64,000 bases of DNA. It comes from Parasponia andersonii. Lineage: Eukaryota > Streptophyta > Magnoliopsida > Rosales > Cannabaceae. Position 1 is the first letter of the stretch. Each line of letters opens with the position of its first letter. Positions 1 through 11,725 of this stretch are shown piece by piece. The stretch covers positions 266,468 through 330,467 of the forward strand of contig JXTB01000138.1 in NCBI GenBank assembly GCA_002914805.1, read 5' to 3'. The notes beneath the pieces are model-generated. The model did not search any database. It saw only the letters and a list, made by a program, of their open reading frames with translations, and was not told the origin of the DNA. The position numbers were made by a program, and so were the translations under genes.

Positions 1-1471
1 ACGGTGTATGTGACAACCTGTTTCAAAAAAGAAAAAGAGAATTGTTTATGTTTTATAAATAATATAAGAATAATAGAAAAGACTAAAAAGTCTTTAGTTA
101 ATAGTATTTAATGGGGTTACTTTAGTAATTGAATAATTGAACCTTTAAGCAATCCTAAGAGTAGTAATCTGCTTAGTTTTATACGTATACTTTATAGAAA
201 AAATAGAGAGGTAGCCACATAGTTTCAAAGAAGAAGGAGAAGCAAGAAGAGGATTCAATTCAATTGAATTTTAAGATAATTGACTGTAATCTATTGAGTC
301 TACATGTACTAATTAAATTTTTAGGGATTAGATGTCTAGGATTATGATTTTAATTTGCCCATAAATAATTTATGAACTATTAGGATGAATCTGATAGAGG
401 ATGAAGCCTATTGATATTATAATTTAAATAAGACAAATCTTGAGTGATTTGGTTAGGTAAATAGAAAGATATGAATTTTTACGTTTTGGGCTAAGATATA
501 AAAAACGCAATAGAGATTTCGACTAGCTTTTCAAAGAATGTTACTGGTTTGATTGGGTCATATTTGGTATAGTTGGAAAGCTTATCGAAGTAGTTTTCCA
601 ACAGTATATAATTTGTTAAAAACGGACTTATAACTAGAGAGTTATAGCCAATTGAAGTGAGTATTATGAATTTGGAAAAATGTGAAACTTTGGATACTTT
701 GGGCAAAATATGGCTACCGCTTGTCTGGTTGTGTGAGGCTTACCGATGGACCATATAACCATATTCTTAGTATTTTTAGGATCCCATGACTTGTAGAACA
801 TATCTTCTAAGTTTGGTGATTTTTAGAGAGATATTCGAATTATTATGAATCATAAGAAATTGATATTATTTGGAATATGTTATGGAGTTGATTATAGAAG
901 ATGCATGGGTGGCACGTAATCAATATTTTTAGTGTAACTAGAGTATGATTTTATTGTTGTGATAATTATCTATGATTTGTGTGATAATAGGTGTTTGAGA
1001 GGTTATATTGATTATTTTGGCTAAATAGGCAAAGCGAACGAGATAAGTAACTTTTGCTTTTTTTTTTTAGTAGTTTTCCTTGTCCAAAAACTAAATATTT
1101 TTATTGTTTTATTACTTCTAATAGAATCATGTTTACAAGTATTTTCTTTAAAATATGATTTTAAGAAAAGATATATTTTGGTAATAAGAATATTTATTGA
1201 AAAAAATCTGTTTTATTGTAATAACATAATTTTTGTGAAAAATAGTATGATTCTATATTTTGTACTAAATTATGGATCAAGTATATGAATTACTATTGAA
1301 CGTGATTATAAGAAAATTATTTTGGAATGACTACAATGTTATAATGAAATGAAAGTAAATTGTTTATGATTCATTATTGTAAATAAGTGTTTTAAAACTT
1401 TCTTTAGTGATTATACACGTGGACCTAATTCATAGGGCATATATGTGGACTGTACTAACCTAGCTGCAGAG

Positions 1472-1590
1472 TTAAATGTAGTAGATTCGTAATTCATACC
1501 CGTCTACAGGGGTTATCTATAGTAGATTCGTACTTGGTTACAAGGATTATTTGTGGTACATTCGGACCTAGTCACAGGGGTTAAATGTGG
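1472..1590 (+). repeat. Degenerate short tandem repeat, about 34-41 bp period
   Basis: Three units and part of a fourth start with a TTA..TGTAG/TATAG/TGTGG motif at 1472, 1513, 1547 and 1581. Each of the three full units continues with an ATTCG block and ends in ACAGG or ACAAGG. The period shrinks from 41 to 34. It lies in the possible LTR region of the decayed gypsy element. Short repeats of this kind are common in plant gypsy LTRs; no function is proposed. Confidence 0.6.
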
Positions 1591-4040
1591 CCATAGTCGT
1601 CAAAAACTAGAGAGAAGTATAATTGAAATTATTATTGACTAAAAAGGGATTCGAAAAGATAGATTTGAATACTTATTACTTCTTTCAAATTGTTTACTTA
1701 ACGATTTGATTTGAATATTTTCAAAAGTATTGATTTCTAAAATCAAATTTGTTATGAAAAATATTTGTTAATGATTTTGGTTTACATATGCTTAATCTAG
1801 CTAGTTAAAGTTACGTACTAAACTTCTAGCTCACCCTTTTATTTTTTCCTCCTAAGTTTTAAAGATCGTGAGTTAAGAGGTATAACTAAGGGAGAACTCA
1901 TTTAGTAGTAATTGAGAAGCATAGTTCAAAGAGAAGAATTTCTTCATCTTGATTGAGAAAATGTAAAGATTCCGAAAGTTGATCATCTTGAATTTATTGG
2001 ATTATAATTTCTATTGTATAGTATTTATTTTGAATATTTAGAGATTTTATAAAAGTTGTTGGACTTTATGTTATATATTAGTATTTATTAGAGACTAAAT
2101 ATTCTTAGTTATATTAGTTTATAAAAAGATACCTTGCATACTATGAGACTTTGCATTATGAGTATGCGACGCACGTCTTCGGGTGTAGGGCGTGGCAAGT
2201 GTTATCGGTGCTTAGGATAAGTTTGATAATTTGGATCGTGATAAGTCAATCTTATGAGGTTTAGAATATTTGGTGACTAAGTTAAGATCATTTGAGTTTG
2301 ACATAAATTCTATTATAGTTTAGAGATTCATTTGAGTTGGTGATTGATTTAAATTTGATAAGTTTGTTACTTTAATCTTTTCGGACATTAAAGTAGGTTA
2401 AGTTCGCATTCTTAAATTCTGTCAATGATTAAACACTTAGTTTGACCTTCATAATTGGTGATCATATACATTACATAGACTTTTAGGATCATTTAAAAAT
2501 GAATATAGACTTTTGGAATCATTTAAAGTTAAGTACTCAAATTAGGTTTTGATTATTAAGATTTGTTAATTGAATATTGGGATTTCTAGTATTTAGTGCT
2601 TATGATATTAGTTTCTTTTTTGTATTTGATTAATAGACCTAGGGTATTGGAATCCTCTTCTCTTATTATTGATATTGGATAGTTATTAAGTTAGTGAATC
2701 TTACTTTGGAGTTGATATTAAAATTTTATAAATCTACTTGCTATCTTTTTCTGACTTCTCTTGAGTTATATCTTAGTGTTTTTGACCATATAAAAAAGAA
2801 AGACTAAGTTAATTATTAGACAAAAGAAATTATTTTGTTCCTAGGAAATTATATTGTAATTCTAAGAAGTTGTTAATCTTATATTATCTATGTAAGAGAT
2901 TTATATGATAGAGATTACCTAATTATGGTGACAATGTGGGGAAGATATATATATTTAGGTTCATTGGTTAATGGGATAATGGAGAGAATATGTTTCAATT
3001 CTTTCTGAAAGTGAAATTATTTGTGCTATAGGCTAGAACATATAGTGAAATATTTAGTACATTATGTTTATTAAATAACTAAGTTCCTTGATGATAATGG
3101 ATAAAGAGACGATATAAGAAATGTCAATTTATGTACTTGTATTATCTGATGAGAGTACATATTATTGTTACTAGAAGATTGAGAATGAGTAGGTTAGTTT
3201 TTTTTTTAAAGACCTTACTATGAGTTTTCCTATAAATATTAGTGATGATATCATTGAAATATAGGCATGGACGACTTATAGGTAGAATAATAAATTAGAA
3301 AGTGATATTTTGAAAAAATAATGGCGGACTGATTCGGAGAATGATATTACTTAGGAAAAAAAATTATAATCTTAGTGACTTATACAATTAAATAATTTTG
3401 AGATGATGTTACCTTCAAAACATATTTTGATAGCTAAGCAAAAATCGAGATATGGTGAATGGATATTTTGGTTATGATTATGGATACTATGTAGTAGAGC
3501 TGAAATTAGAATATATGGTTAATGTAAATGAGTTCACAAGTTTATTCTATAGTATTGTTGTATAGGAGGAAGTGATCTTTGTATTTGATAGTGTTTAGTG
3601 TTACTCTTCTCTAGAAAGTTATATTGCATTACACAAACAAATTGAAAAGTACTTATTTGATGAGTAACTAGAAGAATTATAAGATATGAGATTTCAAAAA
3701 ACTTAGTATTTTACTGTTCGGAATTTGACTATTATTGGTGAAGGAAAAAAAATATAAAAATTGTGATTATAAAACAAATGGTCAAAATAATTTATGTAGT
3801 GAAATATGTAAGTCGATAAATTATGTAGTGGAATATGTAAGTTGATTAATATTTTTAAGATTGATAAATTATTTCATTTTTATGATTTATACGGTTTATG
3901 ATGAAATATTTATATTTATGGTTCTATTGGCCTCTCTTACTTGTAGAAGATTTTTTTTTTTGGGAGAAAATCATAATATGAGATATTAGAAATCTTAGAG
4001 GTATTAAGATAAAGGCTTAAGAAACTTTTGAGGGCTAGTA

Positions 4041-4273
4041 TACGAAAGAAGTCACTTAGCATATTTCTAAGTGTTTAGTTTATGGGAAAGTGAACGAGGA
4101 CTATATAGACGAATGTTGAAAATTTTTAATATACTATATGGGAAAGATAATATGGTAGTGGAATTTAATGACGAGATTATCAAGGATTATTCAAATTATA
4201 AAGTATCAGCTATATGGTGTATTATTTGACTAAATATACTCATATTTTAGCAATTAGACTTGGCTTATACCCT
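4041..4273 (+). pseudogene. Chromovirus integrase fragment (zinc-binding tail and catalytic core start)
   Basis: Reading across frames recovers a segment resembling the end of the H2C2 zinc module (ISKCLVYGKVNED, where chromoviruses usually have KCLVCQKVKAEH). It is followed by a core-like DNMVVEF and, near 4229-4273, LTKYTHILAIRLGLYP, matching the usual LTKSAHFLPVR motif. The second cysteine of the zinc module is now tyrosine. Stops and frame changes interrupt the segment, so it is dead. The assignment rests on several collinear motifs in the right order. Confidence 0.7.
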
Positions 4274-4619
4274 TAACCGATTGTTAGGTTTTGATCTTTA
4301 TGGTTATTTTGAGTGAATATTGAGATTTTCTATGTAATTTAGTTATAAGTATAGCATTTGAATTTGATATAAGCTTGGGTGATTGAATTTAGTTTTGATA
4401 TTTTGGCATATTGAAGATAAAAGTTAGAGGGAATGAGACTAAAGAAGATTTTTGTGGTTATTTATAATAAAGATATCATATTGTATCTAAGCTTTATAAG
4501 ACCTTACACATGATTTTAGAAATTAAATTAGATTTGTTTGAGCTTTATAATATTGATCTGAAATAAATGGATTGTCAAAAAAAAAAGTATATACGTATAT
4601 ATAGACTATTGAGGATATA

Positions 4620-5035
4620 TTGAAGAATATTTCAAAAGTTTGTGAAAGAAAATATTACTCTGATCATCTAAGTGTCTTGAATGGTATCGTTTCTGAACTG
4701 GAGGCTATTGGAGTAAAGATTGAAGATAAAGATAAGGCATTGCGATTCATTTGGTCTCTTCTACCTTCCTATGAGTATATGAAACCTATTTTGGTGCATG
4801 GGAAGGAGATTGTAGTTTTTTCTGAGGTCACAAGTAAGTTTTTGTCTGAAGGAAGAAGGCTAATGTGTGGTGGAAGTAATGTTCCATCTGAAGGCTCAAC
4901 ATTGGCAATTAACACTAGGAAGAAAAACACCATAAAAAAGGAATATAATATGCTGGGGGTGTGGACAATCTGGACACCTGAAAAAAAATTGTCAAAAAGG
5001 TGTAGCGGGTTCGGCTAAAAGCTTTAAATCTGGTG
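4620..5035 (+). pseudogene. Ty1/copia gag fragment with zinc knuckle, frameshifted
   Basis: The open stretch from 4620 encodes a copia-type gag (UBN2-like) segment with the typical 'LLPSYEYM' motif about 50 residues in. The CCHC zinc knuckle follows but lies one frame off: codons 4951-4992 read C-x2-C-x4-H-x4-C. A frameshift therefore separates the gag body from its RNA-binding knuckle. There is no protease, integrase or RT downstream. A related LTR begins about 400 bp later, so this is a truncated or internally deleted Copia element related to the one in gene B. Confidence 0.65.
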
Positions 5036-5446
5036 ATGCTGTTAATAATCTCCTATGATGGAGACGATGATCTTATCCTTTGATCATGATATGTGCATCT
5101 TAATGGCATGCTGCTTATCTTCAAAGATGCCATGAAAGAAGATGTGTCACAAGTAGTGGCAGCAAGTTTGCACATAAGCATTAGTTTCACTTTGATGTAT
5201 GGTGTGTGCTGAATGATGTTGATGGCTGATGGATTCCCAGAGAAGCCAAATGTGGGAGTTAGCACCATAGTTAATAGCAAAATTTTTTTGATATGAGCCG
5301 AGATAAAAATCTTAGAATTCGTCAATTTTAAGTGGTCTACTCATATGGTAGAGTATGATTGTCAGTAAAGATAACGATAACAATGTAGGCTATGAGGTAA
5401 GACACATGTGAAGACGTGATTGAAATCAAGTCTTCAAGTAGGAGAT
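5036..5446. other. Internal region of truncated Copia, no gene recognised
   Basis: About 400 bp between the gag fragment and the LTR remnant has no readable pol motif. It ends with a polypurine tract (AAGTCTTCAAGTAGGAGA, 5429-5446) that also precedes the 3' LTR of the Copia element in gene B. Confidence 0.5.
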
Positions 5447-5960
5447 TATTAATGTATGCAAACACATGTGAACATATACTCACCAACTAGCCATTATAAT
5501 TATAGTGACAAGAACAGCCGTAATATCAATAGTAAAAAGGACAATTGTAATAGCAATAGTAAAAAAAGTAACCGTAATAGCAATAGTAAAAGGTGGTGCT
5601 CTCACTACCTTTCAAGTTTTATAAATACGGGAACCTCATCACTTGTTTAATATCCTAAAATTTGGAAGCATTTCAAGTTCTCTCTTCTAATTAAATCTTT
5701 TCTTTCCTCTTTATTTCTCCTTTCAAAGAGAGTATACTTTCTTTGTGAAAGAGGAGGTTTCAAAGAGTGGCGGTTCATGAAAGAATATTCATGAGAAAAT
5801 GCTTGAGTATATTGGGGTCATAAGATAGAGAAGAGAGAAATCTATATGATTGTAGAATCTTTTCATATAGTGAAATTAACAGTGGTTTTTCTCCTGATTG
5901 AGAAGTTTTCTACTTAAATTCTTGTATTGTGAGATTGGTTTCTATTCACTGTTATTATTT
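5447..5960 (+). mobile_element. 3' LTR remnant of a Copia element
   Basis: The sequence resembles the Copia LTRs at 46612 and 51596. It has the same polypurine tract upstream, the same roughly 27-bp tandem repeats (CAATAGTAAAA blocks at 5524-5590), and the same TATAAATACGG promoter-like box (5620-5630) followed by CATCACTTGTTT. The LTR's first TG appears mutated, and the right border is uncertain because the end diverges from the other LTRs. Confidence 0.6.
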
Positions 5961-6021
5961 TGACATTTTTTTGAAGCGAGATCCTGAGAACAATAAATCT
6001 AGGTTGGTCAGATTCTCAATA

Positions 6022-6090
6022 GCTAATATGAAAGACAACGTTTGGATGCAAATCATAATGGTAAAAACGCTATTAGTGCATAAATATCAT
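6022..6090 (+). repeat. Short dispersed repeat shared with intron 11 of gene B
   Basis: About 70 bp beginning GCTAATATGAAA is nearly the same as 46457-46523, including AACGTTTGGA and ATTAGTGCATAAATAT. The first copy lies downstream of a Copia LTR remnant and the second upstream of an intact Copia LTR. The parent family is not recognised. Confidence 0.6.
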
Positions 6091-6403
6091 GAAAGTGGTT
6101 ATATTAAACAGCCATGAAAATTATGTGAAATGTTCTTACCTCTTTGATGATATAGCGGTTAAGCTAATTTTGGAGATAAAGAGATAATGGGCCGGTGTGC
6201 TCTCTAGAAGATAATTGTTTGCGGTAAAAGCTAGAATTGGGAACTATAGACAATAAATTTTTGTCCGATAATTTTGGTACAAGGAAATAAATATATGGTC
6301 CAACATAAGGGACGGTAATATTCAATTCAGATCTTATATTTTGTACCATTCTGTCGCAAAACTGGTCCAATATTGGCAGCGAACCTTTAAGGGTGCTCAA
6401 GGC

Positions 6404-7190
6404 ATTTTTTTTTTTTTTTTTGGGTAATGAGAGATGTTATAAATAAAAGGAAAAGGTACAAAGAAAGTCCAAAGCTCAACCTAGAACAATGCGGGAGCAC
6501 GGGGACCAACACTTTACATCAGATAACACCTCATCTGGAAGATAATTGGAGTCTAAACTACCGAAAGACATAGAGGATGACGCCCACTTTACAATATTGT
6601 GAGCTAAACAGTTAGACATTCTAGGAACAAAGAATATATCCCACGAAGAGAAAGACCCCAGTAGCTGTTACAATCAAACACCAAATTTGAAATTTCCCAT
6701 GGGCACTCTTCTTCGGCATGAAAACTCTGGATCACTATCTTAGCATCTCGCTCTAATAAAACATGCTTCAAACCTTTCCTATTGGCTAGCTGAATGGACA
6801 GTTGGAGTGCCTGACATTCACCCACTAAGGCAGATGAAGCGGTGAAATTTTTACTCTCGATGCTAAGGATGTTGCCCTCACAATCACAACAAACAGCTGC
6901 AGCCACCACAGACTTTGTTGAGATCGTCGCATTGAAATTAATTTTATACGAGTCCATCGGTGGGGGTTGCCAAGGTGGAGCACTAGAAAGGGAAATGTGC
7001 TTGGACAAGGCAAGCTCAAACTCTTTTGCTGTGGAACTAATGCACTGAACCATATGATCATATGATTGATGTTCGGATAGGAGTTGTGATATACCATTAC
7101 GTTTCTAGCTCTCCATATCTGATCCATAGCAACTGAGGCGAAAATAATAAGGTCCGAAGAGGAAGATGGGTTTATGTCCGATAGAAACAT
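6404..7190 (-). pseudogene. 5'-truncated LINE 3' end (RNase H-like domain and A-tail)
   Basis: The minus strand encodes the C-terminal part of a plant LINE polyprotein. First comes a linker with WRARN (upstream frame, about 7090-7120), then an RNase H-like domain (7053 to about 6690) with NFNATI and, later, ECQALQLSIQLA and ERDAKIV motifs typical of the RVT_3 type. The frame changes at about 7050 and again near 6650; after the second change the reading continues as FVPRMSNCLAHNIVKWA, the usual end of these proteins. An A-tail is seen as a T run at 6404-6421 on the plus strand. The 5' part, endonuclease and RT are absent. I could not identify a target duplication. Confidence 0.75.
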
Positions 7191-7260
7191 GAACCATGAA
7201 GCGATAGATGGAGTTGTAGTTGAAGAGTTAAAGAAAGATTTTCGGTTTTTATTTTAGTTT

Positions 7261-7281
7261 TATATATATATATATATATAT
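7261..7281. repeat. (TA)n microsatellite
   Basis: An uninterrupted TA run directly abuts the left inverted repeat of the MITE at 7282. Confidence 0.9.
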
Positions 7282-7486
7282 GGTTGCCAATCTAATAGGT
7301 ATTTTTTTATTTAGCATGTATATTTTTTTATTGTAAAAAGTAAGAGAGAGAAAGAACATTAATGATGTATGTCTTTTAATGTACTTCATTATAATCATTA
7401 GATCACTATTAGATGGTGATCCAACGGCTAAAAAAAAAATACCTACTCATGGATAAAGAAAAAAAATACCTATTAGATTGGCAACC
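7282..7486. mobile_element. MITE with about 27-bp terminal inverted repeats
   Basis: The 205-bp element begins GGTTGCCAATCTAATAGG and ends with its reverse complement CCTATTAGATTGGCAACC; the inverted match continues into T/A runs. It is flanked by TATA on both sides, consistent with TA target-site duplication as in Tc1/mariner-type MITEs. The interior holds a GATCCAACGGCT motif common in plant MITEs. No coding capacity. The superfamily is an inference. Confidence 0.8.
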
Positions 7487-7496
7487 TATATGGACA

Positions 7497-7500
<4 letters not shown>

Positions 7501-7534
<34 letters not shown>
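7501..7534. repeat. (TA)n microsatellite
   Basis: Uninterrupted TA dinucleotide run just to the right of the MITE. Confidence 0.9.
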
Positions 7535-7537
<3 letters not shown>

Positions 7538-7751
7538 GCTTGATTGCCTGGCAAGCTGATGAAGTAAGCATGATAAGATATTGTGATCATATTTTTCGTA
7601 GCGGTGAATAATATATAGTTAGCAAAAGAAATATATAGTAAAGGAGGCACCAGATGATGTGATAAATACTTCCAAGACTATTTCTATTATATGTTATTCT
7701 AGTTGTTGTTTCGTATTTCTGTTTGTCATATATGTATATCCATTTATTTTT

Positions 7752-8107
7752 TTATTTTTTTTTTTTTTGTGATGGTAAGAGTATTCATTACTCAAAACGG
7801 CCGCAGCCGACAAAAGCCAAGTTACATCCAAGAGTGGTACGTAATCCCTACACACAGCAGGGGGGCTCCGCGTTAAGGTACTACAAGCCGAAGGGACACA
7901 GCCAAAACCATGAAGCGGATGAACCTTCAACTTCCAAATCATGAGCCAGAAAAGCGACACAGCCTGAGTTTGGTGACTGGACCTCGAGTGAATCAATGGT
8001 TGATAAAGGCTCGGAACTGAAAACTTGCCCGTGCTAGTAAGGTCCCAAAACCAAGGATTAGGGGATATATGTATATCCAATTTTCCATTTGAAAAGTCAT
8101 CTGCCAA
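7752..8107 (-). pseudogene. Second LINE 3' remnant (zinc-binding RT domain) with A-tail
   Basis: The minus-strand frame from 8107 includes WDLTSTGKFSV and LIWKLKV-like motifs (IWKLKVHPLHGFG), typical of the zf-RVT region at the end of plant LINE RT proteins. After about 60 residues it runs into sequence that looks like LINE 3' UTR, ending in AATGAATACTCTTACCATC and an A-tail (T run at 7746-7768, plus strand). Most of the polyprotein between the RT zinc domain and the tail is missing, so this is an internally deleted or chimeric copy. It is not a host gene. Confidence 0.6.
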
Positions 8108-8254
8108 ATGGAGATAAATTTAAGGATAATATTTCTTGCAGTAACTATCTAGATGCATCGATTTTTTTTTTTTTTAAGCTTATATAAAGAAGTAAAAGGA
8201 AATGCGAAAATTCTACTATATAAGAAAGTACTTATAATGTGTGGACACAGTTTC

Positions 8255-8285
<31 letters not shown>

Positions 8286-8993
8286 AAGTAGGAATAATTT
8301 GCGTAATTTCGAAATTCTGTTTGATGCTCGCAAAACTCAAATGACAACTTTAATGCTCNTTTTTTTTTTTTTTTTTCTCTATATGATCAAAAAATTACTA
8401 CACAACTTGATTTCTAAAATTTGTACGGAAACCAAGTGTGTCCTTAATTAGTAAATCTTATTAAATTTCAGTCAGTAATTCGTAATTCCCTTAAAAAAAA
8501 AAAGAGAGAGAAATCAATAATCATAAAATTTGATCGTTAAATTGAGATATTTTTTCCCTATTGAAAAAAGTAAGGATTCAAATTACAAGTTAAAAATTTT
8601 TATAGCAATATAGTTGAGTTTTGTCAGTTCTATAAATATGTATACCTATTTTACTATATCATATATATATACACATGATATACTCAATACAAAAACTGCT
8701 AGACATTAGTAAAAATTGATATATCGACATGATATACTTAATTTAAAACTTATAACCCAACTATTTTGCTATAAAAATGAAAACATAGACATTTATCAAA
8801 ACAAAGATTAAAATGGGTCATATGTCATAAAGACTCTTATTTTTTTTTGGATAATCTTTTATACAAAGAGTCTAAAATGTTTTAATAAAAAAATAACTTT
8901 GCATGTGTAACCCATCCTAGTCCATAATGCAAAAGAGGCTCGTGGGATGGACTAATTCTTGACTTTTTGTCCAGAAAATAAAACAGGACTACT
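8108..8993. other. AT-rich intergenic DNA, no gene seen
   Basis: It contains long homopolymers (T runs near 8162, 8256 and 8360) and no credible coding frame or conserved motif. Confidence 0.6.
8359..8359. other. Ambiguous base in a long T run
   Basis: A single n next to about 20 T residues marks an assembly uncertainty at a homopolymer. Confidence 0.95.
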
Positions 8994-9127
8994 TTGGGCC
9001 AAAATGATTTTTTAGTGTATTTTCTTAAAAACAACATCTTTAGGAGTGTCTAACAACATCCTCACCTTCAATTCTCTTAAAAATGTTACTTTGAAAAAAC
9101 CAAAAAAAAAAAGTTATTTTGGCCCAA
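8994..9127. mobile_element. Small MITE with TTGGGCCAAAAT termini
   Basis: The 134-bp segment starts TTGGGCCAAAAT and ends with the exact inverse ATTTTGGCCCAA. Its interior has CTTAAAAACAACATCTTTAG followed by GAGTGTC, and a closely related interior block (AATATTTTTAGGAGTGTC) lies in a second element at 62688-62905 with similar termini. This points to a small non-autonomous DNA transposon family. No target duplication could be fixed. Confidence 0.6.
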
Positions 9128-9867
9128 GTTAATCAAACGCATGTCCTTTTCTCCTTTTTGTCACACTTGTTGGCCCAACCCATGACCCAGCAAGGGCCTA
9201 GCGAACATCGGACGGGCCAAATCAGGCAGCCTAAACTTGCAAATTTAACCAGTACATGCCTCAGAAATACAGGAAGTTACACAATTACCATCCAAAGCTA
9301 AGTCTGTTCATACACCTTCTATAAGAACTTGAAACAGTACGTAATATGTGAGTTACGCGAAAGAAGTTATTTCTGCATATTGTTCAAATTTTGTTATTTA
9401 GTTAAAACTATAAAATACACATACTAATCCTATAAAATACACGTATTAATCTTATTCTAACAAAAAGTAGCACATCAAATATAGAATAAGATTAGACTAT
9501 AATCATATTTTATCAATTTCAATCTAATTCTTTAAAATAATTTAATCCCATCCTATCTTATCATGAGTAAAAACGAAACCTTAATGTACAAGCTTAACTA
9601 GAACAAAGAATTTAAGTACATGCAAAACAACTTTCTATTCTATTTGATTCCTAATTCTTATACAATAAGGGATAACCGATCCCTACTTTAGTTTACCAAA
9701 AAAAGAAAAAAAAAAAAAAGAAAACTGATCCCTCCTTTATGAGAAATAATAAAAATCGGATTATTATCTAATTTCTATAGCACTCTCAGAGAGCCACGTT
9801 ATCAATGAATTTTTCTTTTTCTGGTATAAAAACGTAATCCAAGAGTGTTATTAATTAGTATGTCATA
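9128..9867. other. Intergenic, 3' flank of pseudogene C
   Basis: AT-rich sequence with no credible gene. A short plus-strand frame at 9119-9301 has no recognisable motif and overlaps the MITE end. Confidence 0.5.
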
Positions 9868-11725
9868 TCAGGAGGGCCCTTCTAGACGAATATAGTCATA
9901 CTTGATCCCTTGGAAAGGGCTGGTGCTGTATTTTGTTATTGTCAAGAAAATGGTGTTATTTCCTGCCACAAGTTGTGACCCTGGAATGTCTATGTTGTAC
10001 AGCCAATAAAGCCCATGAATTCCATGTCTTGCTATAGTGTTGTCTTTTCCTATTACTCCACTCGTAAATATAGGAATCTTTGCTTCTGGTTCATTAATCC
10101 TAACCTTTATTAAGAAAGTAAAAGTAAAATAACAAAATTGTTAGAAAATATAAAAACACGAACACACATGTATGCTACATACATTGTCATCAAATTAATT
10201 ATTGCTGCGATATTAATATTGAATATTGTACAAATAAAAACATAAGCAAAGTAACCATGCATGGTATATATATAAAATGTCAATCATACAATGAAAGAGA
10301 GAAAAGGAAAAAAGAAATATTTGGGCTAAGATAAATTATTTTTCTTTTTAAAATAAAAGTATAAACGAGCTTTTATATGACATACTTGTAGTTCAGACAT
10401 GTGTACAGCGGCGAGGGCTATACGCAATTCGTAGGTTTGGGTCCCATCCACATTGTCAAGGTAGAATTTTATTTGCCGTGTACTTCCTGCATAGGTATTA
10501 TGATCCTTTTTTCTGCGTCCAACACAAAATTAAGCATTTAAAAAAAAAAAGAATTCTATCCCAGAAGTTAATTTGATTCTTAAAGCTTAAAGTGGCAAAA
10601 TTGCCATATCCAAACACAATATTACAAATACTGAGAGCAACTTAAAATACATGCTTTTGAACATTTCCGCATAGACATTAAAAAAATAAAAAATGAAAAT
10701 AAATAAAAAAACTTCTCTCTACAATAAATTTCTTTCAGAAAATTCATCTGCAGCACCATTTACACAATTACATGTACAATACAAATATTCATATCGTGGG
10801 CAAGACTTTCTTTTCTTTCACTCTCAATCAATGTATTATTAAGTTTGAAAATTGTTAACGACAGCCGCGTTTCATAATTGTATATTTATTCTCGAATATT
10901 CATTATTGTAACTTATCACATTAATCAATATAGTTAACTTATAGTTCTATTTCCCAGCCAATATAAGAGAACTATCTAGAGAGGTGAAAAGATGCTATTT
11001 TTTGTGAAGACCAAACCTGGTTATTTGTGCGAAAAACCAATCTGTATTGTAGCCATCAACACCAACAGTGTAAATCAAGTCTTTATCAGGATATAACTCT
11101 ATATATTTTTCCCGAAGTCCATATTACCTGAACCTGTCAAAATTAGAATATTCAATTATATATAAAAGTATAAGATACAACTCATTAAGATATTAATATT
11201 CGAAAAGTACTCATGGACTATACATATCCCCCTTTTCCTGTAAGGATTCCATCACTTTAAAAACTATCAAATTTTAACCTATTAATCTCCATAATATTTC
11301 TAGGTAAGCAATAATCGCGAGAAACTGAAAGCGCTTAATTTAACACACTTAAATGATTAATTAATTAAATTGATTTTGTTCTGACAAATGAGCAATGTAG
11401 CGACATTGATGACACTGATTTAACGACAAATTGTGGACATATATATATAACCAACTACTTGAAAATGGACATTATATTATAATTGTAACTCATCCTCAAA
11501 TTAAAATTCATTAAACAAGCTTCCATATGCATATAGGTAGTTATGTTGATCAAGGAGTGATCAATTACTTATCATGGTGATTGACAAAGAGTTTGTTAAC
11601 ATATTCTGGATTAGGATCAGGAATATAAAACTGTGCAGCAGAGCGGTCAAGAATGCCAATTTCCCATAATGTTGGCCCATTTCTTGGGGGCTTATAAACA
11701 AGTTCCCCCGACTCAATATTAGAAC
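9868..11725 (-). pseudogene. Gene C exons 12-15 (3' part)
   Basis: Exon 15 is 9868-10104, exon 14 10386-10512, exon 13 11017-11133 and exon 12 11569-11725. Lengths 237, 127, 117 and 157 match gene A except exon 15 (240 in A). They encode the C-terminal CBM-like domain of the lyase. Exon 13 has an in-frame TAA where A and B read CAA (FRQYG); the change fits a C-to-T transition. Splice sites are GT-AG and intact. The end of exon 12's upstream intron runs directly into element 1. Confidence 0.9.

Larger units (their letters stand above)
1..4560 (+). mobile_element. Heavily decayed Ty3/gypsy (chromovirus-like) remnant
   Basis: No long open frame survives, but a decayed chromovirus integrase is readable at 4041-4273 on the plus strand. 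A stretch near 2160-2205, with a short CG-rich core in very AT-rich DNA, resembles the end of gypsy LTRs. The whole region is C-poor and G-rich on the plus strand, unlike the rest of the window. I could not define LTR borders or a target duplication, so the limits given are those of the compositional block. Part of it may be unrelated intergenic DNA. Confidence 0.45.

Noticed and set aside
7694-8107. A 137-codon minus-strand frame as a host gene
   Set aside because: It contains a LINE RT zinc-domain fragment and ends in a LINE-type A-tail.
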